In this document: positions 25,321 to 37,708 of the stretch, one piece after another
Layout of the letters: each line of letters begins with the position of its first letter
Position numbering within the stretch: position 1 is the first letter of the stretch
Source: Primulina eburnea
Taxonomy: Eukaryota; Streptophyta; Magnoliopsida; Lamiales; Gesneriaceae
DNA: 64,000 nt
Direction: 5' to 3'
Assembly: GCF_022965805.1 (NCBI RefSeq)
Contig: NC_133115.1
Location: forward strand, 35,331,321 to 35,395,320
Program-made: the position numbers and the translations under genes
Notes under the pieces: generated by a model
Database searches by the model: none
What the model saw: only the letters and a program-made list of their open reading frames with translations
What the model was told of the DNA's origin: nothing

Positions 25321-25374
25321 GTTTTTTTTCTTCCCAATTATCACCTGTGTTTTTTTTCTTCCCAATTATCACCT
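25321..25374. repeat. Tandem duplication, 28-bp period
   Basis: The unit GTTTTTTTTCTTCCCAATTA plus TCACCT occurs at 25321 and again at 25349, essentially identical. This is a recent local slippage duplication. Confidence 0.75.
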
Positions 25375-26426
25375 GGTTTCGCACCTAATCTCTTTTATGT
25401 TGGAAAAAATTTATGTCATTGTACCATAAATAGGGTGGGCTGGTGGACGAATGAATCTGTCAGCATAGTGTATGCCTCGTATGATCTGCCATGGATATAT
25501 ATTGATTTGTCTATTTTGCAACAAATTCTCCCTTTGTTTGACACCGACACAATAAAATATCTGTCATCAAATCTATTTTACATTCAAAAAGATTAATTCA
25601 ATACAAGTCTGCTCATGCTAAGATTATTTTTCAATGTAACCACATTAACATCCACATATCAATGTCATAAAATAATTATCCAATTTCTATTCAAATGGGA
25701 AAAAGCCCAATGGACCAAAGTACAAAATCCAACACGATTATACGAGACAAGCCCAGATAAAAAGTACATATAATTTGTACACCATGAGCTACTGAAAACA
25801 TTTCTACATATTGATATGAGTACTATTTCTAGCTCAACAAATTGTTTTTTTCCACAGAGTCTTGTGATATCTTTATACGGGGATCATAGATAGGTCTCTT
25901 TATTAGTTTCTATTCGTGTTTTCAGGACATCGATGCCTAGTCGGAAGCTAAAATCAATAGAATAGCCGGATTAAAATGATTTTCAGATCCTATATTCAAA
26001 CATTTGTCTGTTTCTCCCTGTACCAAAAAAATCTATTGTAGGAATTCACGTTAGATTTGGGGGTAGTTTTGATTTAAGCGACTCGTGATCATGTTGCTAC
26101 GTACCTTCAAAAAGTAGTTCGGATATTCTATGATTTAGCAAGTGTGTTACCGTCCAGGGTCCACCCCTCTTTGGTGTGGGCCCACAGCAAATGAAAGATG
26201 GACGTCACACCACATCGGGTGAGGATATCCAGTGTGACGTGGAATTTCGTCTCGATAACCAATTTAATAATTACTAACTAGGATCATTCAATCGATGAGC
26301 GGATATCGTGGGTTTGAATATATAATATAATATAAAATGTAAAAAATTTTGTACCGTGGCTGATTTTTTTTCCCCCTCGAGTCAATGACTAACAGTCCTG
26401 AAAGGGACCACACCTATATTATTGAG

Positions 26427-26598
26427 TAAAAATCTATGTGAGACGGTAGTCGTATTTTGTGAGATATATATTTTATTTGGGTTATCTATAAAAAAATTTA
26501 CTTTTTATGTTAAGAATATTACTTTTTATCGTGAATATCGGTAGAATTAACTCGTCACACAAATAAAAATTCGTGAGACCGTCTCACTGAAACCTACT
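26427..26598 (-). repeat. GTGAGAC-family repeat, reverse copy
   Basis: This reverse-oriented full-length copy shows TGTGAGACGGTAGTCGTATT at its left end, TTTTATCGTGAATATCGGTA inside, and GTGAGACCGTCTCAC at its right end. It is moderately diverged and its target duplication is not clear. Confidence 0.7.
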
Positions 26599-27042
26599 TA
26601 TATCAGTGTAACTTACTTTTGGTTTTCTTTTCTGCCAATATGATTATTTATTTATTTATGGCTTGGATAATTAGGGTAGATAATATGTCAATATTGACTG
26701 GTTGGCATTATTTCAATTATGCTGCTATATCATATATTTATAGCACGTTGAACCTGCTGTATTTTCTTTTTTTATTTTTATTTTTATTTTATGATGATTA
26801 GGTAAACTCACATGCTGATACATTAGTTTGCAAAATACTTTAATCGCCAATCACGTTAGACAAATCTTTTATATAACAAAATAAATATATTTTGTAACTC
26901 AATTTGTATGTTTACAGGTACAATATAAATTAAAAATTTATTATATGACGTTTTTATCAATAAAAATGGATTAAAATATTACTACTCCTTCATAAAATAT
27001 AGCACTAAGTATATAATAGTGTATATATATATATATATTTAT

Positions 27043-27043
27043 A

Positions 27044-27094
<51 letters not shown>

Positions 27095-27095
27095 A
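27043..27095. repeat. ATT/TTA trinucleotide microsatellite
   Basis: About 17 uninterrupted TTA/ATT units, preceded by a TATATATATA run (27019-27040). Probably length-variable between individuals. Confidence 0.9.
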
Positions 27096-28377
27096 TTAAT
27101 AAATGTGTGTTGATGTGTACATGCATCCGTTAAAAAATTATATACCCTATGAAATTAAAATATGGAGAAATTATTATTGTGTTTATAATATTTTTATTTT
27201 TTTTGAAATACGGAAAGGGAAAAATAATTAACAAAAGCCTAGGCGGATGGAAACTAGGAGGATAATTTAAAGCGGTGATTTATATCGTCATCATGAAACC
27301 AACTGCATCTATTGTTTTTTTGTCATATTTTAAAAGGACAAAGAACCACTTATGCTTTAAATAAATTGAATAAATAAATATTTGATTTATATTCGAATTT
27401 ATTGCATAAATTCAAACTTGAATATGTTAAAAAAAATTGAATTGAAGTAGAGTTATAATTATTTTGTTCGATAATTTACGGTCACTTGCAAGATTTAATA
27501 TTTTATTAATATAATATAAGTATATATCAAATATATATAAATTTCGAGTTTTTCGAGCTTTTGAATCTCCCTTCTCGAACTTTAATATCCAAATAATAGT
27601 TTGAATAGTTCGTGAATAACGAACATTTCTATTCGAACTCAAGCAAAAAAATTAAAAATTTCAAATTTCGAATCTATATGAATCCGAATATATTCGGGGA
27701 ATTCGACCCTTAAATTTTTATTAATATAAAGCTCGATTCGATTGATTTACCTATCTAAATCCACATGTTTGTTCCTTTTTCAAAAAAAAATTTCTCATGG
27801 GTATATTATATTTATTTATGGCCGCGTTGATTGCTACGAGACATTATTCCAATTTTGTACATATTCTATTACATTATCAGGGTTTACGGAACACCTCGTA
27901 TATTTTACACAAGTAAAACGACAACAAACTTTATTACTACCATTACTTTTTTTTTTTTTTAAAATAATACCCTACTTTACATTTTCTGTCGGTGGATGGC
28001 CGATGGCTATATTATATATAGAGTTAATATTTTTTTTCACTCTGATTTAAATTTGACATTTAATGCTGTTCAAATAATTAATCATCATTTCAAAAAAATA
28101 ATAATTAATCATATATTTTAATAAATAATTAATAATTTTAAGATTTGTTTGATCAAAATATTTTGTTAGATTTAATTAATATAAAACACAATTATTTATG
28201 ATCAGTTTGTCACGAGCTTATCCCGTCATCATATAAACGTGCCTGTATTCTTTTTGGCACTGCCACACACAATAATTTGGCAGATGAAACTTTTATAATT
28301 ATTATTTTAAAGGAAGTACTTTCTTTCTTATGCTATAATCTCAACGAAATAATTGTAACTTAATACGCAATTTTAAA

Positions 28378-28527
28378 TGAGATATAAAAAGACGACAGAT
28401 CTTTTATTGGAGTTATTTATAAAAAATATTATTTTATAGGCTAAGAATATTACTATTGGGAAAATAAGTTGGGTTGACCAGTCTCATATATAAAAATTTG
28501 TGATATCGTCTCACGAAATACCTACTC
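28378..28527 (-). repeat. GTGAGAC-family repeat, decayed copy
   Basis: A reverse copy with many substitutions is recognisable from GGCTAAGAATATTACTATTG, GTTGACCAGTCTCAT and ATCGTCTCACGAAA. It lies about 140 bp before the PME start codon, so it overlaps that promoter. Confidence 0.55.
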
Positions 28528-28669
28528 ATATATAAATGTATCAATTACTGAAAATTACACTTTAAAAATTAAAGAGTAATCTAATATTACTCGATTTACT
28601 TATCCTTACCACCATAGTCTTCTATAAAGCAGCCGTAGAAGCAGCGGGCAAAGGGCGAACCATAGCAAG

Positions 28670-30536
28670 ATGGCTTCAACAACTGAACCTCTGCTAAATA
28701 CTCCCCGAAACTCCAGGTTCATCTGCAAGTTCCTCTACACAGCTTTAGCATTTGTCGCGCTACTCGTTTCAGCTGTTTTTCTTGCTTCAAATCTTAGCAA
28801 ACAAACCCAAAACGACGTTTCACATATCTGCCAACGAGCTTTGCATCCCGAGACATGCCAAGATTTTGTTTCTCAAGTTGTATCCAGTGCTAGTTTTGAA
28901 ACCAAAGATACTACGGTCATCTTGCAAAAATTGTTGATGAAGGAAGCTCGTCTCATGAAGAATGCTTCCTTTCATGCTAGAAATCTGAGGAATCAGATGA
29001 ATGAGAAGACTGAACAAGGGGCTTTGTCTGATTGCCTTGACCTGTTAGACATGTCCTTTGACCGGGTTCTTGATTCCGTCAAAGCTATTAGGGATGGAAC
29101 CAGGATGTCTCGTGCTGATGCACGAACATGGCTGAGTGGCGTGCTCACTAATCATGTCACCTGCTTTGATGGGCTCAAAAATTCCTCAAGAAAATCAATG
29201 GAAACCTTTCTCGAGGACCTTATCTTGAGGGCAAGGGCTTCTTTGGCCATTCTTGCCACGGTATCAGAGCCTGACACGGATTTTGCAGTGCTTTCTGCAC
29301 TTGGAGGGATGCTACTACCTCCCTGGATCACCGCAATGGACAAGACATTGCTGGAGACCTCGGGTAACGCGATAAAAGCTGATATAACCGTTGCAAAAGA
29401 TGGATCGGGTAATTACAAGACAGTTGCAGAAGCAGTTAAAGCGGCCCCGACCAATAGCAAGACCCGTTACGTGATCTACGTTAAGAAGGGAACGTACAAG
29501 GAGAACGTTGAAGTGGCCAGCAACAAGAAGAATCTGATGATTGTTGGAGATGGTATGGATTCAACAACCATCACCGGTGATCTCAGTGTAGGTGGTGGAT
29601 CCACTACCTTCAACTCCGCCACTCTCGGTAAATAATATATTTAATCACTTGAATCCGTTTTGCATGGTATGAATTAATGGTTTGTCTGGGCAGAATAAAC
29701 ATTAATGGAGCCCATATATACATAATTATATATTTAGGCTTTCACATCCTAATTAACTCCACTATCTCACTATACACTGCGTGGAGTTTTTTATATTAGT
29801 GAAATGCTAGTTTTCTAACATAAGCTACTTGCGCATTGCAGCCGCAGTTGGAGATGGATTTATACTACAAGACATAGGCATAAAAAACACAGCCGGGGCG
29901 GCGATGCACCAGGCAGTGGCACTCCGCCTAGGTGCTGATAAATCCGTCGTAAACCGCTGCCGCCTCGACGCTTTCCAAGACACACTGTACGCGCATTCCC
30001 AAAGGCAATTTTACACACAGTGCTACATAACGGGAACCGTCGACTTCATATTCGGCAACTCAGCAGTTGTGTTCCAGAAGTGCAAACTGGCAGCCCGAAA
30101 ACCCATGGCTAACCAGCAAAACATGGTCACAGCACAAGGCCGAACCGACCCAAATCAGAACACGGCCACTTCCATCCAAGCTTGCAACATCATCGCTAGT
30201 AGTGACCTAGAACCAGTGCAAAGTTCCTTTCGTACTTACCTAGGTCGTCCATGGAAGGAGTACTCGAGGACCGTGGTCATGCAGTCAAACATCAGCAGCG
30301 TCATAGATCCGGCTGGATGGGCGAAGTGGAACGGGGATTTTGCGCTGAAGACTTTGTATTATGGGGAGTACCAGAACCAGGGAGCTGGAGCTGGAACCAG
30401 CAAGAGGGTGGATTGGCCTGGATATCATGTTATCACCAAATCGTCTGACGCCGTGAAATTTACAGTGAAGGAACTGATTCAGGGCGGGGACTGGTTGGAT
30501 TCCGCTGGTGTATCTTACATCGAAGGATTGATCTGA
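28670..30536 (+). CDS. Pectin methylesterase with N-terminal PMEI domain (type I/group 2 PME)
   Basis: PMEs remove methyl esters from cell-wall homogalacturonan; the N-terminal pro-region resembles PME inhibitors and keeps the enzyme silent until cleavage. Two exons (28670-29627, 29842-30536) give 550 residues. There is a hydrophobic signal-anchor at about 17-42, a PMEI domain at ~50-215, and a CE8 domain from ~240. The GTYKENV motif is at 274. Active-site residues are present: Q343 (QAVALR), Q365 and D366 (QDTLY), D387 (VDFIFG), R455 and W457 (LGRPWKEYSR). The usual basic processing site (RRLL/RKLL) between the domains is not seen; the equivalent position reads MDKTLLETSG. A TATAAA lies at 28623, 47 bp before the ATG, which would imply a very short leader. 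Confidence 0.95.
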
Positions 30537-31751
30537 ATCATGCGATGTTGGTTCTAGATCCATATGAGTTTAAGTTGACAAAAATTACATCAATGGCGTC
30601 ATGTTGTACTTATAATCTTGTTTTTGGACGAAATAAGTTGGATATCCAACATACTTTGCTTGTGTCTACTAGTCGATGGTATTGTATATTATTATAATTA
30701 TATAGATATGGCTTTTTAATTAACAGATTGAACAAAAATATATCAGCGATCTTTCACAGTAATCCAAAAGTTAGATTATGACGTTTTTTTTAAATTTATT
30801 TGTGTTTTAGAAAAGCCTAAAATATTCATGAGACCGGACTTTGGCCCAAGTAATCTCACCCTCTTTTCCTCTTGGTTAGAGTTCGAGCTTTCCACACCCC
30901 ATAGTTCAGGAAATCTAAAAAAGAAAAATTAAGTGTAAAGTATTCATAGGTTCATGATTCAAACATAGGTATGTACGTAGAGTTGGGCCTAGAGTAAGGA
31001 TGTGCGGCAACTAGATTCATGAAGTAACACATCTTGGTTAATAACTCGACACATTTGAACAAATTTCCTATTTGGGAGATCGGTTCATGTTTATAATAAT
31101 AAGTAATATTTTTTTATATATAATCTAAATAGAAAATTCGTCTCATGAAATTGACATGTGTAAATTTATCACATAAGTTTTTGTGTTTGGATAAAAATAA
31201 TCAAATTAAATTAAGAAAATTAAAATTATTATATAACTGAATTTACCAAATTAATTGAATAATATATACCAATCTATATGTGCCAATTCAATCTAATTAT
31301 TGCCTGTGGTTGGTCAATCTACAATTTTGCAGAAAAAGTACTTCATAACAAAATGACAGGTTGGACTGTACGCCATTTTTCCGCTGTCTAGGTGAATGAA
31401 GTATTTGCATTTATACCCCATCTTTTGGCCTCCGCAAGAATCGCTAAACTAGAGGAAGAAAACGCTTCTTAAATTTAGTTCCTACGAAAAACGTGCGTCT
31501 CTTATGAGCCTATGCCAACATTGTTTTCTCGTCTCATCTGTATCATTTTTCTTCTCATCACCTTCATGCACCGTGTCCAATTTCACGGGGCATTGCCTGG
31601 TGATCTCTGACAAGTAAACACTTCCGGCTCTCCGCCGATCCCCAACGCTGCCTTTTTAGCTAATTCAACATCAAGGCTTATGAAAAAAATAGAAAAGGAT
31701 TTGAAAACAAATCCACGTTTATTCTCACAAATGTTGGCAAGAAAATCAGGC
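30537..31751. other. Intergenic: PME 3' flank and COBRA-like promoter
   Basis: AT-rich DNA with no gene-like frame. The rightmost few hundred bases hold the COBRA-like 5' UTR. An in-frame ATG at 31680 could extend that protein by 24 residues but would mask its signal peptide. A weak trace of the GTGAGAC family (AATTCGTCTCATGAAATTGA) is seen near 31135-31185. Confidence 0.5.
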
Positions 31752-34062
31752 ATGAGAATACAACGGTTCTGTGTTTTACTTGTCCTGTTTGTATCCGCCA
31801 TCAACGTCTCCAATGCTCAGGATTATGACACCCCGGAGACACCGCCTCCGGAACAAGAGAACTGTGATGGAATCTTTGTGTCCTACACATTCATGGGACG
31901 AGAGAAAGAGTATCCATTTGTCAAGAATGTTTCGGCTCAGGCATGGTCATTTAAGGCCATGTTGAGTGTTCTCAATGCTGGGGCTCAAGAGCTGAAATCT
32001 TGGAAAGTTTTCGTCGGCTTTCAGTATCGAGAGCTGCTGGTTTCTGCAGACGGTGCTGTGGTTGTTGATGGGGATGGATATCCTGTCCGAGTCGGGAATA
32101 ATGGAACGACTCTCGCAGGGTATCCGCAGGCTGATTTGAAAACTGCGATAGATACCGCAAATGATTACGGTCAGATGATGGTGCAGGTCAATCTCAAAGG
32201 AACACAATTTGGGCTTGGAACTAAAGGGACTCCCATGCCTAAAAAACTTAAGCTTGTTAATGAAGGGTACAAATGCCCTGCAGCCACTCGAAAAGGTAAG
32301 CCAACACCTCAAACGTTATGTCTTTTGCGACACATCTGTTCGTTGAATCGTTTACCAGGACGTGCATAATTTGTACTATAAATGATGCTTTAATATTATA
32401 TTTAAAATGCATTCCCTTATCTTTGTTTGAGGGTTGTCAGGAGTTTTGGGTGGATTTTCTTGTTGTATTCGTCTCATTGAATATAGTTTTCCAAGTGTAT
32501 AATGTCTCGTCTGATTTTAAATCCCCTTAAAATACATCTTTATATACAAGACATGTTCTTCCTATCATATGGCTTTTGAGTACCAAATGGAACTGTTTGC
32601 AATCTCAATAATGTGAGCTGAGTAAAATTGAAAATGGGCGATTTCAGGAAGTTACATGCATGTTTGCTGCAAAAAGGACCCAAAATACAAGGACAAACTC
32701 AAAACCAAGTTTCTGCCTCGAAAGTATGGTGATCTCTCCTTCACATACGATGTTCTTCGAGCATATGAGAACAAATATCTTGCACAAGTCACCATAGACA
32801 ACAACCATCCACTTGGTCGTCTTGATCAATGGAACTTGACTTGGGATTGGATGAGAAACGAGTTCATTTATGATATGAGAGGAGCTTACACCCACAAAAA
32901 AGACCCTTCAGAATGCATTTATGGCCCTCAAGGCCAGTACTACCAGGATTTCGATTTTTCTAATGTAATGAACTGCCAAAAGAAGCCAGTTATAGCAGAC
33001 TTACCTCCTGAGAAGGAAAACGATGACAAGGTTGGCAGGTTGCCAAATTGCTGCAAGAATGGTACTTTGTTGCCAAAGACAATGAATGAGACTCAGGCTA
33101 GAGCCATTTTCCAGTTAGAAGTGTTCAAACTTCCGCCTGACTTGAACAGAACCGCTCTTTATCCACCTCAAAATTGGAAGATCGATGGCCGACTCAACCC
33201 GACTTACAAGTGCAGCACTCCTATTAGAGTAGATCCAACAGAGTTTCCTGATCCTTCCGGGATTGCTGCAGAGACTTTCGCAGTAGCAAGTTGGCAAGTG
33301 ACTTGCAATATGACTCGTCCCAAGCCGAAACAATCTAAATGCTGCGTTTCCTACTCAGCTTACTATGCTGATTCAGTTGTTCCTTGCAACACTTGCGCAT
33401 GTGGATGTGATGAAAAAGCTCGTTGTGATCAAAATTCGGCTCCTTTGCCTCTTCCCGCAGATGCCCTTTTGGTACCATTCGTCAACAGAACAGAGAAAGC
33501 AAAAGCTTGGGCCAAGATTAAGAACAAGAATCTACCGACAAAATTGCCTTGTCCAGACAACTGTGGAGTGAGCATCAACTGGCACATTGATTCAGATTAT
33601 AACAAAGGATGGACAGCGAGAATAACACTTTTCAACTGGGATGATTTCTCATTTTCTGATTGGTTCTCTGCCGTCCAGTTAAAGAAGGCTTTCCCTGGTT
33701 TTGAAAAAGCTTACTCATTCAACGGCACAAAGCTACCTCACGTCAATAGCACCATATTCATGCAAGGCCTGCCTGGATTAAACTACTTGGTTGGAGAGGT
33801 AAACGGGACTCACCCTGAAACGGATCCTAGAGTTCCTGGAAAGCAACAATCGGTACTTTCATTCACAAAGAAACATCTAAATAATATAAACATACCACAA
33901 GGGGATGGATTCCCTTCGAAAGTTTTCTTCAACGGGGAGGAGTGTTCTCTTCCAACAGAGTTGCCTCGTAGAAGCGACGCAGGGCGATCTCGACTTGTTC
34001 TGGTTTCACCCATTCTTCTTTCCCTGCTGACTCTCCTGCTTCTGACATTCAGCTTTAATTGA
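31752..34062 (+). CDS. COBRA-like GPI-anchored protein (COBL7-11 subgroup)
   Basis: COBRA-like proteins sit on the outer plasma membrane via a GPI anchor and help orient or crystallise cellulose. Two exons (31752-32295, 32648-34062) give 652 residues, the length of the long subgroup (COBL7-11), which has an extra N-terminal domain. There is a signal peptide at residues 1-~23 (MRIQRFCVLLVLFVSAINV), followed by an acidic NAQDYDTPETPPPEQENCDG. The COBRA domain includes the invariant CCVS (413-416), followed by CNTCACGC. Several N-glycosylation sequons are present (NGT, NRT, NST). The end has a small-residue stretch (SDAGRSR), then a hydrophobic tail LLSLLTLLLLTFSFN, as expected for GPI attachment. 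COBL7 or COBL8 are the nearest remembered relatives. Confidence 0.94.
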
Positions 34063-34435
34063 TGACAGCTCAGAATTTTCTTCTGGTATAGAGACGCATT
34101 TGTCTAAATTTTTAAAAAGATAAAAGAAATTCTGCAGCATGGTCAAGACAATTGTAGTTCAACAAGCAGATGACGAGAATGGAGATAGAGTTCGAGATTT
34201 ATGGGCTTCATTCATTTGTGATTGTTTGCAAAAGAATAATACACTTTCTGTAGCTTATACTGATATAGAAAAACAAAATTTGTTTTCCTGTTGTTCATGT
34301 TTATGTTCTTCCCAGGAGTTTCTGAAAAAGAACCTATATTTTGATACTTTTAGGATCTTTTTATCACGCTTCTCTTCTCTGTCGGCAGAATCTCTCCTTT
34401 TGCGTTATATGATTTGTTTATAATCAAATCAAGTA

Positions 34436-34585
34436 GGCAAAAACTTGTGTGAGACGGTCTCACGAGTCATATTTGTGAGACGAATCTCTTATTTGGGTCA
34501 CCTATAAAAAAGTATAAGAATAAGGTAGGATTGACACTCACATATTATGATCCGTGAGACGGTCTCAGTCACATGAGACCCACTC
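34436..34585 (-). repeat. GTGAGAC-family repeat with 9-bp target duplication
   Basis: This reverse copy (150 bp) starts GGCAAAAACTTGTGTGAGAC and ends CATGAGACCCACTC. It lacks part of the inner TTAGCATAAAAAGTAATAC block. The flanks AATCAAGTA (34427-34435) and AATCAAGAA (34586-34594) match at 8 of 9 positions, consistent with a slightly aged target duplication. Confidence 0.82.
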
Positions 34586-35830
34586 AATCAAGAAACGGCC
34601 AAAAGAATAATTGAAGATGCAGCAGCAATCCGATCGAAGTCCATTTGGAGAAACAACCAATTCTTCTATTTCTACCAACAGCTGACTAACCATGATCGAA
34701 AACCACGGCCCATGAGTTTTATATTACATCACAAGGGTTTGATTATTACAAAATTCTCTTTTATTTTTCCCATATTTTTAATTTCAAGGAAACCCCGGCC
34801 CCTATTTATTACAAAATTTCATCCTTTTTATTTTGATTTCAAGGAGTCGAAGTTTTATTATAAATACATGAAATAAATTTGGGCGTCGGGATTTGAAAGG
34901 CCAAGCCCCAGCTCCTTGGAATACAAAAATATATTGTTTAGATTAGATTAAAAAAAACGTAGTAATATTTATAAAAAGAATAAAATAAATTAATGATAGT
35001 ATCAAATTTTAAATATTAAGAAAACTAATAAAATTAATAATAATATCAAAATTAGCTAGGGATGAACCGAATTAGCCGATTTCATTGTATAATAATGATG
35101 ATGGTGCTAAAAATATAATAAATAAATAGTAATAAATGGCAAAATTGTGTGTGAGTAAAACTTTGGTTAAACTAAAATAAGCCGATTAAATTCAAAATTT
35201 GTACATCAATAATTATTCAGTTTGTTTGATTTTTATTCTCAATAAGCTTAAATTTTTTAAATAAACATCTTATTCATAAAATTTTTCGGGGGTAAAAGTT
35301 GGTTGATATGCAAACGAAATAATCAAATTTAATTCGGTTCGTTTGTTTGATTTTAACTTTTGAACTAAATTGTTTCAGCTGATGTTTTGGTTTAACCGAA
35401 ATCTTATTCACCATGACTACGACAATATTTTGTTATTGAGTTTTTAAAAAACTTATTATATGATCCTGGACCTGAAGATAGGAACATTTTTCCTGGCCAA
35501 GGTTCTTTTCCTCCACGTCAAAGTAAAAGGGGTTGCATCCTGTTAAAGAAAAATTTCAGAGAAGTTTAAACTTTATTGAAAACTCAAAGTTCATTGCACA
35601 AAGTAAAGGAAGCATGGCCAGTAAAAGGAAAAACCAGTGATGCTCTTTTATCGATATGATATCATTTGATTTCGTACGAATGGTTCCATTTATTGAAGTA
35701 CAACTTTTGAGAAAGATTTAAACTTTCAGAGCAGTATTAGAACATCCTATGTCTAATTCTCAGCGGTATAAATAGTTCAGAAAAAAAAACTACACAGGCA
35801 AATTGTTGAATTGTGGAATTCAAGGCAAAT

Positions 35831-35930
35831 AGTAATACTTTTGAGATAAAAAAGCGTTTTTTTATGAGTGACTCAGATAAAAGATTCGATTAACAAAAAT
35901 GACCCATTAGACTATCTCACGAGAGTTTTT
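35831..35930 (+). repeat. GTGAGAC-family repeat, partial decayed copy
   Basis: This is the 3' half of a forward copy (TTTATGAGTGACTCAGATAA, AGATTCG, ACTATCTCACGAGAGTTT). The 5' half is lost. Confidence 0.55.
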
Positions 35931-36486
35931 TTTTTAAATTTGCTTAAAACTTCACATTTCCTTCAAATATATTTGGGCAAAGTAAAAAATCATATATGGC
36001 TCACTGTATGTTATTGAATCTGCTCTTAAATGTTGCTGTTTGACTAAGACATCTAATGATTTTGCTTTTAGAGTACCAAATATTCAAAGTCATTTACAAT
36101 ATATCCAATACTAAATTAAACTGGCTTAGAATTGAAATTTGTTTATAACAACCGATCTACTAAGATCAAGAAGAACAAATGTTAAAAATAGATTTCTCCC
36201 TGTAAATAGATTTCTTGGATACCATTTCCCAAAGTGCAAGACATGGAAATATTCTTGGCGATGATGAAGCAAAGTATCAACTAGCTAGGGGAACAATTTT
36301 TAAGTGGAAGCTAAGAATAACAAAAGGCACCAAAAGCTTCATCCCCACAACTTGTGCAACCACATCTACAAATACCTATCTTGGTCTCATCTTAAATTCA
36401 TTAATTACCTTCAACAAAATCAGACATTTTTCGGTACAAAATTATACTATTATTGGTTCTTGGCCTGGTGGGTGCATTCTTCTCCA

Positions 36487-37172
36487 ATGGCCCGATTTAA
36501 CGTCATCTATTTCTTGGGGATTTTCAATGTTTTATTGTTGATCAAGGAAGGTGATGCATTTGAATTTAAGGTTGGTGGCTCCAAAGGTACTTGGACAGTT
36601 CCTGTTGATCCTGATTCTTCCGAGTACAATAAATGGGCCGAAAGAAATCGATTTCAAGTCGGAGACTCCTTGTGTAAGTCAATACGAAATAATTATTTAT
36701 TTCGATTGGGAAAAAATATTTTAACCATGTTTAATTACATTAATGTAATTGTTTCTTTGCAGTATTTGTGTACGTTGCTGATCAAGATTCCGTTCTGCAA
36801 GTAAACAAGGATGATTACACAAACTGCAAAACTGCGTCGCCTATTGCAAAATACAATGATGGGAACACCGTGATCAAGTTCAATCAGTCAGGTCCTCATT
36901 ATTTCATCAGTGGGGTGGATGATAATTGCCACAAGAATGAAAAGCTGGTGGTGGTTGTCATGGCGGATAGAAGCAAGCATTCTTCTGCTCCAGCGGTGGA
37001 GATGTCGCCACCATCTCCTGCACCTTCTGGCGAAGAATCTCCTTCTCCGCCTTCCGAAGCTCCCTCTCAGGAAGCTTCTCCTCCTAATAATGGTGTTTCT
37101 TCAATCGTGCATGGTGTCGTTGAAACCATTGGAGTTGCTCTTCTTGGTTCATCACTTGTTCTGGCTCTTTGA
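36487..37172 (+). CDS. Early nodulin-like protein (phytocyanin family)
   Basis: ENODLs are GPI-anchored cell-surface arabinogalactan-type proteins with a plastocyanin-like fold. Two exons (36487-36673, 36763-37172) give 198 residues, with the intron at the family's typical place inside the fold (VGDSL/LFVY). There is a signal peptide at ~1-24, and then the phytocyanin domain: FKVGGSKGTWTVP, EYNKWAERNRFQVGD, YTNCKTASPIAKYNDGNTVI, GPHYFISGVDDNCHKNEKL. The two cysteines of the structural disulfide are kept. The Cys of the blue-copper site is Ser (FISG), so copper binding is not expected, as in other ENODLs. A Pro/Ser-rich AGP-like linker (SPPSPAPSGEESPSPPS) and a C-terminal hydrophobic GPI signal follow. 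The ATG beginning MARFNVIYFL is chosen since it starts the signal peptide. Confidence 0.93.
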
Positions 37173-37708
37173 TGTGAATGTGTTGGAGTTGAAAATGGGT
37201 TTTTTTTTTTTTTTTTGGATTTTTTCTGAGGTTGTTTTACGTGGGGACTAATGGGGATTTTGTGGGGAAATTTATTATTTGTTTGGAATTCCTTGAGAAA
37301 TAAGGTGACTCCTATGAGGAGTTTCTAACTTTGTATAGAAAATTAACATGTTTGTGTGTTATAATTGTGTAAGATTGAAAATAAATTGATCTGATCATCG
37401 TTGAAGAAGGAAAGTGTCATGTTGGTTGTGTAACTTGCACTCTTGTGATTTTGTTATTTATTTAATCATCTATTAATTTGAAATTTAGTTAAATAGAGAA
37501 TCAGAATCATATATAGGAGTGAAAATGGAAATTCTTTTACCTTTCAGATAAAAATCGCATTTTTTCCAAAAAAATAAATAAACTTGGCATGTGTTGTGTT
37601 GGCTCCTTTCAACGACGTCGAAATTGGTGTTCACCGCTTCGTCTTCTCGGAGGAAATCGTTTCCAATTAAATAAAATAAAGTAAATGAAGAAAAAACAAA
37701 CAGAACTA
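37173..37708. other. Spacer between ENODL gene and ETFA pseudogene
   Basis: It holds the ENODL 3' UTR with a 17-T run (37200-37216). The remaining ~300 bases may include the old promoter of the ETFA relic. No gene. Confidence 0.5.

Larger units (their letters stand above)
24807..28669. other. AT-rich intergenic region
   Basis: Nearly 3.9 kb without a convincing gene. It holds the eIF1 3' UTR, several AT-rich repeats, an ATT microsatellite, two GTGAGAC-family copies and the PME promoter. Short frames such as 27742-28050 have low-complexity AT composition and no recognisable domain. Confidence 0.65.
34063..36486. other. AT-rich intergenic region
   Basis: Nothing gene-like is seen in 2.4 kb. 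It carries the COBRA-like 3' UTR, a full GTGAGAC repeat with target duplication (34436-34585), a partial one (35831-35930), and the promoter of the early nodulin-like gene. Confidence 0.6.

Noticed and set aside
27742..28050. 102-codon frame upstream of the PME
   Set aside because: Low-complexity Phe/Leu-rich translation of AT-rich DNA with no homology I recognise.
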